Shown here piece by piece: positions 18,198 to 28,378 of a DNA stretch of 64,000 nt. A model generated the notes under the pieces. The model was not told where the DNA came from, did not search any database, and worked only from the letters and a program-made list of their open reading frames with translations. The stretch lies in contig NZ_LZSV01000004.1 of assembly GCF_001665605.1 (NCBI RefSeq), positions 62,001 to 126,000 on the forward strand. Reading direction: 5' to 3'. Positions within the stretch are counted from its first letter, which is position 1. Each line of letters opens with the position of its first letter. This stretch comes from Mycobacterium sp. 852014-50255_SCH5639931. Its GTDB lineage: Bacteria > Actinomycetota > Actinomycetes > Mycobacteriales > Mycobacteriaceae. A program made the position numbers and the translations under genes.

Positions 18198-18941
18198 TTA
18201 CGAGGCGTGCAGCCCGCACTCGGTTTTCGACAGCCCCTGCCAGCGCCCGCTGCGCGGGTCGGCACCCGCGAGCGGCTTGGCCGTGCACGGTTCGCAGCCG
18301 ATCGACGGATATCCGTCGTAGACAAGCGGATTGACCAGCACACCGTGGTCGTCGATGTAGTTCTGCATGTCCTCGTCGGTCCACGTCGCCAAGGGGTTGA
18401 TCTTCACCAGCTTGAAGCCCTCGTCGAAGCCGATCACCGGGGCGTTGGCACGGGTCTTCGCTTCGCTCCGGCGTAACCCGGTCACCCAGGCGGAGTATCC
18501 GCTGAGGGCCCTGCGCAGCGGCACGACCTTGCGCAACCGGCAGCACTCGCCCGGGTCACGCTCGAAGAGGTTCTTCCCCAGCAGCTGGTCCTGCTCGGCC
18601 ACCGTCTGCTCGGGGGTGATGTTGAGGACGTGGATGTCGTAGACCGACTCGACCGCGTCCCGGGTCCCGATGGTTTCGGCGAAGTGGTAGCCGGTGTCCA
18701 GGAACACCACCGGTACACCCGGCCGAACCTTGGAAGCCAGATCGATCAACACGGCCTCCTGCATGCTGGAGGTCAACACGTAGTTGCAGGTCGCCCAGCC
18801 GCGGGGCCCGTTGATGCCGCCGAAATGCTCATCGGTCCACCGCAACACCTCCGTCGCGCTGGCGCCCTCGAGCTCCGCGGCGCCGCGCGCCGCCAGTTCC
18901 CGCAGTTCGGCTTCGGTCCGTTTCGTTGCCCGTTCACTCAT
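18198..18941 (-). CDS. cysH: adenosine 5'-phosphosulfate reductase CysH
   Basis: 247 aa. Reduces activated sulfate to sulfite with thioredoxin as donor. The paired cysteines ECCRLRK and GCEPC are the 4Fe-4S ligands that mark the APS-specific (not PAPS) type, and the catalytic Cys lies in the C-terminal KTECGLH. PP-loop region SSSMQEAV-type is present near residue 58. The start overlaps the sirA stop by four bases (ATGA), so sirA-cysH form an operon. M. tuberculosis Rv2392. Confidence 0.95.
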   Translation of the reverse strand: MSERATKRTEAELRELAARGAAELEGASATEVLRWTDEHFGGINGPRGWATCNYVLTSSMQEAVLIDLASKVRPGVPVVFLDTGYHFAETIGTRDAVESVYDIHVLNITPEQTVAEQDQLLGKNLFERDPGECCRLRKVVPLRRALSGYSAWVTGLRRSEAKTRANAPVIGFDEGFKLVKINPLATWTDEDMQNYIDDHGVLVNPLVYDGYPSIGCEPCTAKPLAGADPRSGRWQGLSKTECGLHAS

Positions 18942-20605
18942 CTCAAATCGTCCTCATCCGCCCGAATCGCCCACTGCGCGAACCGTTCTCCCGCACTGCG
19001 GTTTTTGATGAAGTTGCGTACCACCCGGTCGATATAGTCGCCCAACTCGTCACTGGTGACCTTGTGCTGGCGCAGCTTTCGCCCGAATCCGCTGTCCAGC
19101 CCGAGGCTGCCGCCCAGGTGCACCTGAAAGCCCTCGACGGAGCCCCCGTGGCCGTCGTCGACCATTTGACCCTTGAAACCGATGTCGGCCACCTGAATTC
19201 GCGCGCACGAGTTCGGACAGCCGTTGATGTTGACCGTGACCGGTACGTCGAGCACAGAGTTGATGTCCTCGAGCCGGCGTTCCAACTCGGGCACCAAGAC
19301 CTGAGCCTTGCCCCGGGTTTCGGCGAACGACAACTTGCAGTACTCGATCCCCGTGCAGGCCATCAGGTTTCGGCGCCACTGGGACGGTTTCGTTTGCAAC
19401 CCGAGCGCCTCCAGGCCCGCGAGCGCGTCATCGAGTTTGTCGTCGGCTATGTCGAGGATGACCAGCTTCTGGTACGGAGTGAACCGGATCCGGTCCGAGC
19501 CGGCCCGGTCCATCAGGTCGGCCACGGCCGAGAGGATGGTGCCCGAGACCCGTCCCGCGATCGGAGCCGCCCCGACGGCGTTGAGCCCGTTCTTGAGCCG
19601 CTGCACCCCGATGTGGTCGATCGGATGCTTGAGCGGTTCGGGGGCGGGGCCGTCGATCAGCGGCCGCTTGAGGTACTCGGTCTCGAGAATTTCACGGAAC
19701 TTGGCTATGCCCCAGTCCTTGATCAAGAACTTCAGCCGGGCCTTGGACCGCAGTCGCCGGTAGCCGTAGTCGCGGAAGATCGACGTCACGGCCTCCCACA
19801 CCTCGGGCACCTCGTCCAGCGGGGCCCAGGCGCCGACCCGCTGGGCCAGCATCGGGTTGGTGGACAGGCCGCCGCCGACCCACAGGTCCAGGCCAGGCCC
19901 ATGCTCGGGATGGTTGACGCCGATGAATGCGATGTCGTTGATCTCGTGCGCGACGTCCTGCAGACCCGAGATCGCGGTCTTGTACTTGCGCGGCAGGTCG
20001 GCGAAGTCCGGCTGGCCGATGTAGCGACGCACGATCTCGTCTATCGCCCAGGTCGGGTCGATCACCTCATCGAGTGACTCGCCGGCCAGTGGCGAACCCA
20101 GGATTACGCGCGGGCAGTCGCCGCACGCCTCGGCGGTCTGCAGGCCGACGTCGGCGAGCCGCCGCCAGATTTCGGGGACGTTTTCGACCTCGATCCAGTG
20201 CAACTGCACGTTCTGGCGATCGGAGATGTCGGCGGTGTCGCGGCCGAACTCGGTCGAGATCTGGCCGACCGTGCGCAGCGCGGCGGCCGAGAGCGCGCCG
20301 CCGTCGCAGCGCACCCGCATCATGAAGTACTTGGCTTCGAGCAGGTCGGCGTTCTCGTCGCCGGTGAAGGTGCCGTCGTAACCCTGTTCGCGCTGGGTGT
20401 AGAGCCCCCACCAGCGGAAGCGTCCGCGCAGGTCACTCTTGTCGATGCTGGCGAACCCGGCCTGGGCGTAGACGTTCTCGATGCGTTCGCGCACCTCGAG
20501 GGGGGCGCCGGCGTGCTTCATCTCTTCGTTGGGATTGAGCGGTTCCCGGTCTCCCAGCGCCCACTGGCCCTCGTTACGAGGCTTCGCGGGACGGGCTGTG
20601 GTCAT
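18938..20605 (-). CDS. sirA: ferredoxin-dependent sulfite reductase SirA (formerly NirA)
   Basis: 555 aa from the ATG at 20605, with AAGGAG eight bases upstream; a longer frame to 20779 overlaps the leader region and is rejected. Reduces sulfite to sulfide. Siroheme/4Fe-4S ligands are in ACTGIEYCKLSF and INGCPNSCARI; two ferredoxin-like half repeats are visible (DISDRQNVQLHWIEVENVPE and its C-terminal counterpart). The Tyr in WGLYTQRE and the Cys in EACGDCPR match the residues that form a covalent crosslink in the M. tuberculosis enzyme. Operon with cysH. Preceded by a polycysteine leader. Confidence 0.95.
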   Translation of the reverse strand: MTTARPAKPRNEGQWALGDREPLNPNEEMKHAGAPLEVRERIENVYAQAGFASIDKSDLRGRFRWWGLYTQREQGYDGTFTGDENADLLEAKYFMMRVRCDGGALSAAALRTVGQISTEFGRDTADISDRQNVQLHWIEVENVPEIWRRLADVGLQTAEACGDCPRVILGSPLAGESLDEVIDPTWAIDEIVRRYIGQPDFADLPRKYKTAISGLQDVAHEINDIAFIGVNHPEHGPGLDLWVGGGLSTNPMLAQRVGAWAPLDEVPEVWEAVTSIFRDYGYRRLRSKARLKFLIKDWGIAKFREILETEYLKRPLIDGPAPEPLKHPIDHIGVQRLKNGLNAVGAAPIAGRVSGTILSAVADLMDRAGSDRIRFTPYQKLVILDIADDKLDDALAGLEALGLQTKPSQWRRNLMACTGIEYCKLSFAETRGKAQVLVPELERRLEDINSVLDVPVTVNINGCPNSCARIQVADIGFKGQMVDDGHGGSVEGFQVHLGGSLGLDSGFGRKLRQHKVTSDELGDYIDRVVRNFIKNRSAGERFAQWAIRADEDDLR

Positions 20606-20714
20606 TGAAGAGGACTCCTTCTCGACATCGCAGGCATAGAGGCGCAGCTCACCGGTGGTATCGGCGGCGCAGATCCGATGCCAGCTGGACGTACAGGTGG
20701 GCGGGTCTACGGAA

Positions 20715-20807
20715 TCAAGGGAGACAGCAACAGCTGCAAACACGCTTGAAATCAATGTGCCGCCGCGCCACGAGCGCAATGCGAAGGCTAGGCTGAGCGA
20801 CGGTCAC
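20715..20807 (-). CDS. polycysteine leader peptide of the sirA-cysH operon
   Basis: 30 codons from GTG 20807, ending at 20715, 110 bp before sirA. The peptide contains VARRHIDFKRV then CSCCCLP: the RRH-[VI]-D core of actinobacterial leader peptides followed by four Cys in five codons (TGC AGC TGT TGC TGT). CACAAT lies six bases before the GTG, close to a leaderless-type -10. Downstream, GGCATCG can pair with CGATGTC next to the sirA ribosome site. Same logic as the subI leader, and carried by a second, independent sulfur operon. Attenuation is inferred. Confidence 0.82.
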   Translation of the reverse strand: MTVAQPSLRIALVARRHIDFKRVCSCCCLP

Positions 20808-20991
20808 GCGTCCATTGTGCCATGCCTGTCGGGGGGGCCATACAACCAGGTCAAATATCCGCTCACGATGAGCGGAATTCGGATTAAGCTGGCCGCGCCG
20901 GTGAGAAAAGCCAGGAAAACGCTGTGGGCCGCGACTGCGGTCCCGGGATCGACACCGCGGCCGGGTACCGAGCGCCGTGGGATCATTTGGC

Positions 20992-22164
20992 ATGGCACTT
21001 CGCGAGGAAACGGTCGAGCTGCCCGAGCTGCAGCCCGTCCCCGGGCGGCCGTTCGGGGTGTACATCCACGTTCCGTTCTGCATAACTCGTTGCGGCTACT
21101 GCGATTTCAACACCTACACGCCCGCCGAGTTGGGCGGTGTGAACCCCGACGCTTGGCTGGCGGCGCTGCGGACCGAGTTGAAGCTGGCTGCCGAGCGGCT
21201 TTCCGGGCCGACCGTGAACACGGTGTTCGTCGGGGGAGGTACGCCGTCACTGCTGGGCGGGGCGCGCGTGGCGGCGCTGCTGGACATGGTGCGTGAGCAT
21301 TTCGCGCTGGCGCCCGACGCCGAGATCACCACGGAGGCCAACCCCGAGTCGGCCTGGCCGGACTTCTTCGACGCCATCCGCGCGGCCGGCTACACGCGGG
21401 TGTCGCTCGGCATGCAGTCGGTGTCACCTAGGGTGCTGGGAGTCCTCGACCGCATTCACACCCCCAACCGATCGGCCGCCGCCGCACGCGAAGCGTTGGA
21501 TGCGGGCTTCGAGCACGTCAGTCTCGATCTGATCTATGGGACGCCGGGGGAGTCCGACGACGATCTGCTGCGCTCGGTCGACACGGCGATCGAGACCGGC
21601 GTCGATCACGTCTCGGCATACGCGCTGGTCGTCGAGGAGGGCACCGCGCTGGCCCGACGCGTTCGGCGTGGCGAGCTGGCGGCTCCGGACGACGACGTGC
21701 TCGCGCACCGCTACGAGCTGGTCGATGCCCGGTTGTCCGAGGCCGGAATGACCTGGTACGAAGTGTCCAACTGGTCGCGGCCCGGCGGCGAATGCCGACA
21801 CAACCTCGGCTATTGGGACGGTGGCCAGTGGTGGGGTGCGGGACCCGGAGCCCATGGCTACGCCGGAGCTACGCGGTGGTGGAATGTCAAGCACCCCAAC
21901 GCTTATGCGGAGAGGCTGGCCGCTCCCAGGCTGCCGGTGGGAGGATTCGAGCGGCTGGACGCCGACGCGCTGCACACCGAAGACGTGCTGTTGAAAACCC
22001 GGCTGCGGCAAGGTCTTCCGCGTGACGTGCTGAGCGCCGCCGAAATCGAACGCGCCGAAGGCGCGGTCGCCGACGGGTTGCTGGTATCCGACGGCGATCG
22101 GTTCGTCCTCACGCCGCGCGGTCGGCTGTTGGCCGACGCCGTGGTGCGCACCGTCCTGGGGTAG
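20992..22164 (+). CDS. hemW: radical SAM heme chaperone HemW
   Basis: 390 aa. Radical-SAM cluster motif CITRCGYCDF near residue 31; this form, without the extra Cys of true HemN, marks the HemW heme-chaperone branch often labelled 'oxygen-independent coproporphyrinogen oxidase'. Other family motifs: GGGTPSLL, ANPESAW, RVSLGMQSVSPRVL and WYEVSNWSRPGGECRHNLGYW. Two starts are possible, GTG 20977 and ATG 20992; the ATG is chosen. M. tuberculosis Rv2388c. Convergent with the SbtA-like gene, three bases between stops. Confidence 0.92.
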   Translation: MALREETVELPELQPVPGRPFGVYIHVPFCITRCGYCDFNTYTPAELGGVNPDAWLAALRTELKLAAERLSGPTVNTVFVGGGTPSLLGGARVAALLDMVREHFALAPDAEITTEANPESAWPDFFDAIRAAGYTRVSLGMQSVSPRVLGVLDRIHTPNRSAAAAREALDAGFEHVSLDLIYGTPGESDDDLLRSVDTAIETGVDHVSAYALVVEEGTALARRVRRGELAAPDDDVLAHRYELVDARLSEAGMTWYEVSNWSRPGGECRHNLGYWDGGQWWGAGPGAHGYAGATRWWNVKHPNAYAERLAAPRLPVGGFERLDADALHTEDVLLKTRLRQGLPRDVLSAAEIERAEGAVADGLLVSDGDRFVLTPRGRLLADAVVRTVLG

Positions 22165-22167
22165 TGC

Positions 22168-23394
22168 TCAGCTGCTTGGGAACCAGTGCGCGACTGCGTG
22201 ATTGATTTCGATGTACAGCGGGATCCCGATGGTGACGGTGTAGGAGAATGTCAGGCCCAGCGCGGCCGCCAGCGGCAAGGTCGGGCTCGCCTCGGGGATT
22301 CCCAGCCGCTGCACCGCGGGCAGCGTGATGTAGGACGCCGAGCCGCAGAGCACGGCGAAGAGCACGTAGGTACCCGGCTGAAAGTGTGTATCGGTGAGGT
22401 TCGCGTAGCAGTAGGCACCGAGGATGCCCAGCGTGGCAAAGACATTGGGCGCCAACAAGCCGAAGACGATGAACCCGCTGCCGGCCAGCTTGAGATCCCG
22501 TAGCTTGCGGGACGCCGTCATGCCCATTTCGAGCAGGAACAGGCAGAGCACACCCTGAAACGCCGCGACGAACAGCTCGTTCTGGTCGTGCACAACCTTC
22601 TGGCCCTGTAGCGCACCGATGAAACCGATGGCGATGCCGCCGACGAGCAGGATCAGCCCGGGGTTGAGGAAGACCTCCTGCAAAATCGCGCGCGAGAACA
22701 GCGGTGCCTTCTTGCGCTGCAGGGTGTCCCCGTCCCACTCGGGATGTTCTCGCTTTTCCAGCGAGAACTCCAGCTCCTCTTCAATCCCACGCTCGATTCG
22801 CTCGTCCACGCTTTCTGCGCGCTCTCGCTGGGCGGCCGCGCCCGGCCCGACCTTGACGGGAGCCGTGTAGCCGTGTTCGTCCGGCAGGTAGCCGGAGTCG
22901 TCCATTCCCCGGTGCCGCAGTCGGGCCACCAGGTATAGCGCCACCAGGCAGCCCGGGATCTCCATGAACGCCAGCAGGACCGGCATGTAGGCGTCGAAGG
23001 CGATCCCGACGCTGGTCAGGACGGCCACGCAGGTGGCGAACGTGCCGGCCGAGTCCGATCCGTAGTAGCCCGCAACCGTCGCCCTGTCGACGCGCCGCAG
23101 CCGGGTCAGATAGCGCAGCAGAACGTAGGTGAGTGCACCTATCACGAAATTCAGCGCGAAGCCCAGCGCCACGAACCCGGCGATGTTGTCGATGTCGGCC
23201 GGTTTGACCTTGGCGAGCTCCTCGCCACCCTGCCAGCCGATCGCCACCAGGAGGTACATGGTCAGGCCCTGGTAGATCACGTAGGGAAACTCGAACCGCA
23301 CCTTCAGAATCGGGATGAGGAACCCGAAGTAGAAGAACAGCAACAGTGGCTTGAAGAGATTGTGGACGAAGTTCTGCCACAACTCGTAAAGCAT
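22168..23394 (-). CDS. SbtA-family sodium-dependent bicarbonate permease (copy 1)
   Basis: 408 aa membrane protein of the DUF897/SbtA family. Two five-helix halves: the N-terminal half includes KPLLLFFYFGFLIPILKV and TVAGYYGSDSAGTFATCVAV, the C-terminal half LCLFLLEMGMTASRKLRDL and GIPEASPTLPLAAALG. A charged cytoplasmic linker (about residues 195-250, Glu/Arg-rich) joins them, as in cyanobacterial SbtA. AGGAGG sits six bases before the ATG. Import of bicarbonate with sodium is inferred from the family; no SbtB-like PII gene is nearby. I recall M. tuberculosis Rv2387 as a single homologue at this place. Confidence 0.85.
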   Translation of the reverse strand: MLYELWQNFVHNLFKPLLLFFYFGFLIPILKVRFEFPYVIYQGLTMYLLVAIGWQGGEELAKVKPADIDNIAGFVALGFALNFVIGALTYVLLRYLTRLRRVDRATVAGYYGSDSAGTFATCVAVLTSVGIAFDAYMPVLLAFMEIPGCLVALYLVARLRHRGMDDSGYLPDEHGYTAPVKVGPGAAAQRERAESVDERIERGIEEELEFSLEKREHPEWDGDTLQRKKAPLFSRAILQEVFLNPGLILLVGGIAIGFIGALQGQKVVHDQNELFVAAFQGVLCLFLLEMGMTASRKLRDLKLAGSGFIVFGLLAPNVFATLGILGAYCYANLTDTHFQPGTYVLFAVLCGSASYITLPAVQRLGIPEASPTLPLAAALGLTFSYTVTIGIPLYIEINHAVAHWFPSS

Positions 23395-23615
23395 GGGCGC
23401 CTCCTGGCGACGCAGTCCGGCGCAGCGGGCGGCAGCAAGCGACTCGCGGCGCCCACGAACTTAATGGACACCCAGGGGCTTCGGCAGCCGACTCAACCCG
23501 TCTTTACGAACAATTAACAACCAGCTGGATCGGGCGTCGACTCAGGTCCGGCCCGGCCGGTCAAAGGAACTGTCGCCCACCACGATTCGCCGATGCCGGC
23601 CCGCATCGAGCGCAA

Positions 23616-24851
23616 CTAGAACCAATGGCCGATTAGCCGATTGACCTCGATGTAAAGCGGGATCCCGATCGTCACGTTGTAGGAGAACGTCAAACCGAGT
23701 GATGCGGCCAACGGCAGGGTGGGGCTGGCCTCGGGGATCGCCAGCCGCTGGACCGCCGGGACGGCGATATAGGACGCCGCGCCGCAGAGCACGGCGAAGA
23801 GCACATAGGTTCCCGGCTTGAAATCGACGTGGGTGAGCGAGGCGTAGATGTGGGCGACCAGGATGCCAAGTGGCGCAAAGAGGTTCGGCGCCAGCAGGCC
23901 GAAGAGGATGAAACCTGGGCCTGCCGTTCGCAGATCCTTCAACTTCCGGGAGGCCGTCATGCCCATCTCGAGCAGGAACAAACAGAGCACGCCCTGGAAC
24001 GCCATGACGAAGAACTTGTCGTCGTCGGCGACAACCTTCTGCCCCTGTAGCCCGCTGACCAGGCCGATGATGATGCCTCCCATCAGCAGGACGAGGCCGG
24101 GGTTGAGGAAAACCTCTTGGAAGAGCTCCCGCGAGAAGATCGGCACCCGCTTGCCCGACGTGCGGGGCGGGCTCTGGTCGGGCTCCCAGTCCGGATGGTC
24201 GAGCTTTTCCAGGGAGAATTCGAGCTCCTCCTCGATCCCGCGCTCGTGCTCGGCCTCGAGGCTCTGGCCGTGCGGGGGCTGGGCCGCGGTGCCGGGCCCG
24301 ACTCCGACCCTGACCGGCGCGATGTAGCCCGGCTCGTCGATCATGTTTCCCGCCGTGTCCATGCCGCGGTGGCGAAGCCGCGCCACGAAGTACAGCGCCA
24401 CCAGGCAGCCCGGAATCTCCATGACGGCCAACATGACCGGCATGTAGGCGTTGAACGCCATGCCGATGGCCGTCAGGACGGCCACGCAGGTGGCGAACGT
24501 GCCGGCCGAGTCGGACCCGTAATACCCCGCGACCGTAGCTCGGTCGATTCTTCGTAGCGTTGTCAACCAATTCAGCAGCAGGTAGGCGAGACCGCCGATC
24601 ACGAAATTGAGCACGAACCCCAACACCATGAAGCCCACGATCACCCCGATGCTGCCGGCGCTGATCTTGGCGAGCTCTTCACCGCCGTGCCAGCCGATGG
24701 CCAGCAGCAGGTACATGGTCAGGCCCTGGTAGATCACGTAGGGAAATTCGAAGCGCACCTTCAGGATCGGGATGAGGAATCCGAAGTAGAAGAACAGCAG
24801 GAGCGGCTTGAACAGGTTATGGGTGAAGTTCTGCCAGAACTCTTGCAGCAT
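23616..24851 (-). CDS. SbtA-family sodium-dependent bicarbonate permease (copy 2)
   Basis: 411 aa from the ATG at 24851 (GAGGAAGG seven bases upstream; an in-frame start at 24920 adds unrelated sequence). Nearly the same membrane halves as copy 1, including identical blocks such as TVAGYYGSDSAGTFATCVAV, with most differences in the charged central linker, here with an insert (EPDQSPPRTSGKR). A tandem duplicate of the downstream gene, 221 bp apart, each with its own ribosome site. It may be the closer relative of Rv2387. Substrate inferred from the family only. Confidence 0.85.
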   Translation of the reverse strand: MLQEFWQNFTHNLFKPLLLFFYFGFLIPILKVRFEFPYVIYQGLTMYLLLAIGWHGGEELAKISAGSIGVIVGFMVLGFVLNFVIGGLAYLLLNWLTTLRRIDRATVAGYYGSDSAGTFATCVAVLTAIGMAFNAYMPVMLAVMEIPGCLVALYFVARLRHRGMDTAGNMIDEPGYIAPVRVGVGPGTAAQPPHGQSLEAEHERGIEEELEFSLEKLDHPDWEPDQSPPRTSGKRVPIFSRELFQEVFLNPGLVLLMGGIIIGLVSGLQGQKVVADDDKFFVMAFQGVLCLFLLEMGMTASRKLKDLRTAGPGFILFGLLAPNLFAPLGILVAHIYASLTHVDFKPGTYVLFAVLCGAASYIAVPAVQRLAIPEASPTLPLAASLGLTFSYNVTIGIPLYIEVNRLIGHWF

Positions 24852-25140
24852 TCGATGCCTTCCTCGATGAGTGCGGTGATCAGGGAAAGCACCGTCCGCA
24901 AGCGGAGCCACCACGAACATCCCGACGACCGAGCAAAACCTATCCCCGCCGGTGTCAAACCGCCACTCGAATGCAAAGCGTGTAGTACGAGCGTGTCGAA
25001 GCGCTTCCGGCGGGCCGGCGCGCGGAAAAACCCCTGTTCAAAGGCCTGTAGCCGGCGATCTTTCGAACGCGCACCGGCGGTTTGGTAGGCGTGGATTTGG
25101 TGGGAAAGTGCTGTGTATTTGCTGTGGGGTCAGCCCAGAA

Positions 25141-25353
25141 TCAACGCGCCGACGAAATAACCGACGGCCGGACCCCGACGCCCTTCTGGCGGTGTGTCAC
25201 CGACAGCCACGCCATTGGTGAGTAATGGGTGGTGATTTTCTCGAAACCGTCAACGCGCGAAACCGTAAGCACGCCGGTTTCCTGGTTGATTTCGAGTTCG
25301 TCGCTTTCGCCGCCCTGGACCTCTTCGCCGTTCGCAAGCCGGATCACGAACAT
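25141..25353 (-). CDS. small conserved-looking hypothetical protein
   Basis: 70 aa from ATG 25353 (MFVIRLANGEEVQGGESDEL). Short beta-rich sequence with no membrane segment and no motif I recognise; the pattern LEINQETGVLTVSRVDGFEK looks like a compact barrel. The frame is open to 25578 but the upstream part is low-quality, so the internal ATG is preferred. The ATG itself has a weak ribosome site, while a strong AAAGGAG serves a short overlapping upstream ORF. Confidence 0.5.
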   Translation of the reverse strand: MFVIRLANGEEVQGGESDELEINQETGVLTVSRVDGFEKITTHYSPMAWLSVTHRQKGVGVRPSVISSAR

Positions 25354-25391
25354 GGCGTTGCTCTCGAATAGTCGTCGAGATAGGAGCTCAC
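25344..25391 (-). CDS. possible overlapping upstream ORF (15 aa)
   Basis: AAAGGAG (25398-25404 on the reverse strand) is followed after six bases by GTG 25391 and 15 codons (MSSYLDDYSRATPCS) ending at 25344. It overlaps the start of the 70-aa gene by ten bases in another frame. This is the arrangement of a termination-reinitiation coupling ORF. Expression is unproven. Confidence 0.3.
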   Translation of the reverse strand: MSSYLDDYSRATPCS

Positions 25392-25768
25392 GCGCCACTC
25401 CTTTACCTACTGCGATGGAACTCACCGAGCCTCCGCGCCCTACTGAAGCCCCGGTTGGCGAGTTTGCACGGATCGACTCGATCTTAGGAGAAGTCACGTC
25501 ACCGTGGTCGGTCGATGTTCGGTCACGACGTAAACAGTGGGGAAACGTTCGGGGTGTCTTTGGGGTGTCGAGGTGCACACTCGGGGGTGCGGGTGCCGGC
25601 GACCCCAGTTTTGCCGCATCGTTTACCTGCGGAAACTGTTACTGGCCCGGCCGCCGTGGTGTTGAGCCCGGCGCCGCCCTCGGGATCGCTGGTGCATTGA
25701 CTCGAAGGGAATTTTAGTGGGCCGGCCGGATTTGCCGGGGCTTGCGGGGAATAGTTGCGCGCTCCTAC
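25354..25768. other. intergenic region between the 70-aa gene and mbtI
   Basis: About 400 bases with no supported protein gene. It holds the short overlapping ORF near 25391 at its left edge and the mbtI promoter region at its right edge. Open frames on both strands (for example 25229-25717 plus) lack ribosome sites and protein-like composition. Confidence 0.5.
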
Positions 25769-27146
<1,378 letters not shown>

Positions 27147-27207
27147 CGCTTGCGCGACTGACTCGTGCCCCGTCGGAGCCGTCCGGCGGGGTGGCCCCAT
27201 CCCCGCC

Positions 27208-27227
27208 ATAGGGACCTTTGGCCCTAG
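27208..27227 (+). promoter_or_regulatory. DosR-like box before the desaturase
   Basis: ATAGGGACCTTTGGCCCTAG fits the DosR palindrome (TTSGGGACTWWAGTCCCSAA) at about 13 of 20 positions, with both GGGAC and CCC cores. It lies about 90 bp before the desaturase start. A weak-to-moderate site. Confidence 0.4.
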
Positions 27228-27318
27228 TTCGCCGGCTTTCCGGCGTGTCATCTTTATGTAACCGCATGACACAGATACATTGTGCGTTACTTGACGGCAC
27301 ACATAACTGGAGGGCTTT

Positions 27319-28335
27319 GTGTCTAACGATCTGACCAACCTGCAGCTACTGCACGAACTCGAGCCGGTGGTCGAGGACCTGCTCAACCGCCACCTGTCGA
27401 TGTTCAAAGAGTGGAATCCGCACGACTACGTCCCGTGGTCGGACGGCAAGAACTTCTACGCGCTGGACGGTCAGGATTGGGAGCCCGGACATAGCCGGCT
27501 CCCCGACGTCGCGCAGGTGGCGATGGTGCAGAACCTGCTCACAGAGGACAATTTGCCGTCGTATCACCGCGAGATCGCGATGAACTTCAGCATGGACGGC
27601 CCCTGGGGGCAGTGGGTCAACAGGTGGACGGCCGAGGAGGCTCGGCACAGCACGGCGTTGCGCGACTACCTGGTAGTCACCCGCGCCGTCGACCCCCTGG
27701 AGCTGGAGAAACTCCGGCTAGAGCAAATGACCCGGGGCTTCAGCCCGGGGCAGAATCAGCAGGGTGACATGTTTGCCGAGAGTTTGTTCGACTCGGTCAT
27801 GTACGTCTCGTTCCAGGAGCTGGCCACCCGGGTCTCCCACCGCAACACGGGTAAGGCGTCTCAAGACCCCATCGCGGAGCAGCTGATGGCCAGGGTGTCG
27901 CATGACGAGAACCTGCACATGATCTTCTACCGGGACGTCAGCGGGGCGGGTCTGGACATCGCTCCGAACCAGGCGATGAAGTCGGTGCACCGCATCTTGC
28001 GCAACTTCAAGATGCCCGGATTCACGGTGCCCGAATTCCGGCGCAAGGCGGTAATCATCGCCGTCGGCGGTGTTTACGACCCGCGCATCCATCTTGACGA
28101 GGTGGTAATGCCGGTGCTCAGGAAGTGGCGCATCTTCGAGCGCGAAGACTTCACCGGGGAGGCCGCGCGGATGCGCGACGATCTCGCCGTGTTGGTCAAG
28201 GAGCTCGAGCAGGCCTCCGACAAGTTCGACGAATCCAAGCAGCGTTATCTCGAGCGCGAGGCCCGCAAGACCGAGAGGATCACCGCCAGCAAGGTACTGA
28301 AAACCGAAGGGACACTGACCCTGAGCGGGCACTGA
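27319..28335 (+). CDS. acyl-[ACP] desaturase, DesA1-like
   Basis: 338 aa, the length of M. tuberculosis DesA1 (Rv0824c). Ferritin-like diiron fold with ligand motifs TAEEARHS (near residue 106) and SHDENLHMIFYRD (near 195). It aligns with DesA1 along its full length as I remember it (LLHELEPVVEDLLNRHLSM, GQWVNRWTAEEARH, VYDPRIHLDEVVMPVL). DesA1 introduces double bonds into long acyl-ACP chains for mycolic acid synthesis. Here it directly follows mbtI, so it may be a paralogue rather than the main copy. AACTGGAGGGCTTT gives a good ribosome site before the GTG start. Confidence 0.88.
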   Translation: MSNDLTNLQLLHELEPVVEDLLNRHLSMFKEWNPHDYVPWSDGKNFYALDGQDWEPGHSRLPDVAQVAMVQNLLTEDNLPSYHREIAMNFSMDGPWGQWVNRWTAEEARHSTALRDYLVVTRAVDPLELEKLRLEQMTRGFSPGQNQQGDMFAESLFDSVMYVSFQELATRVSHRNTGKASQDPIAEQLMARVSHDENLHMIFYRDVSGAGLDIAPNQAMKSVHRILRNFKMPGFTVPEFRRKAVIIAVGGVYDPRIHLDEVVMPVLRKWRIFEREDFTGEAARMRDDLAVLVKELEQASDKFDESKQRYLEREARKTERITASKVLKTEGTLTLSGH

Positions 28336-28378
28336 CAGTGATTTTCCGTTGACGAGGCTCTCGCCACTCCAATATGGC

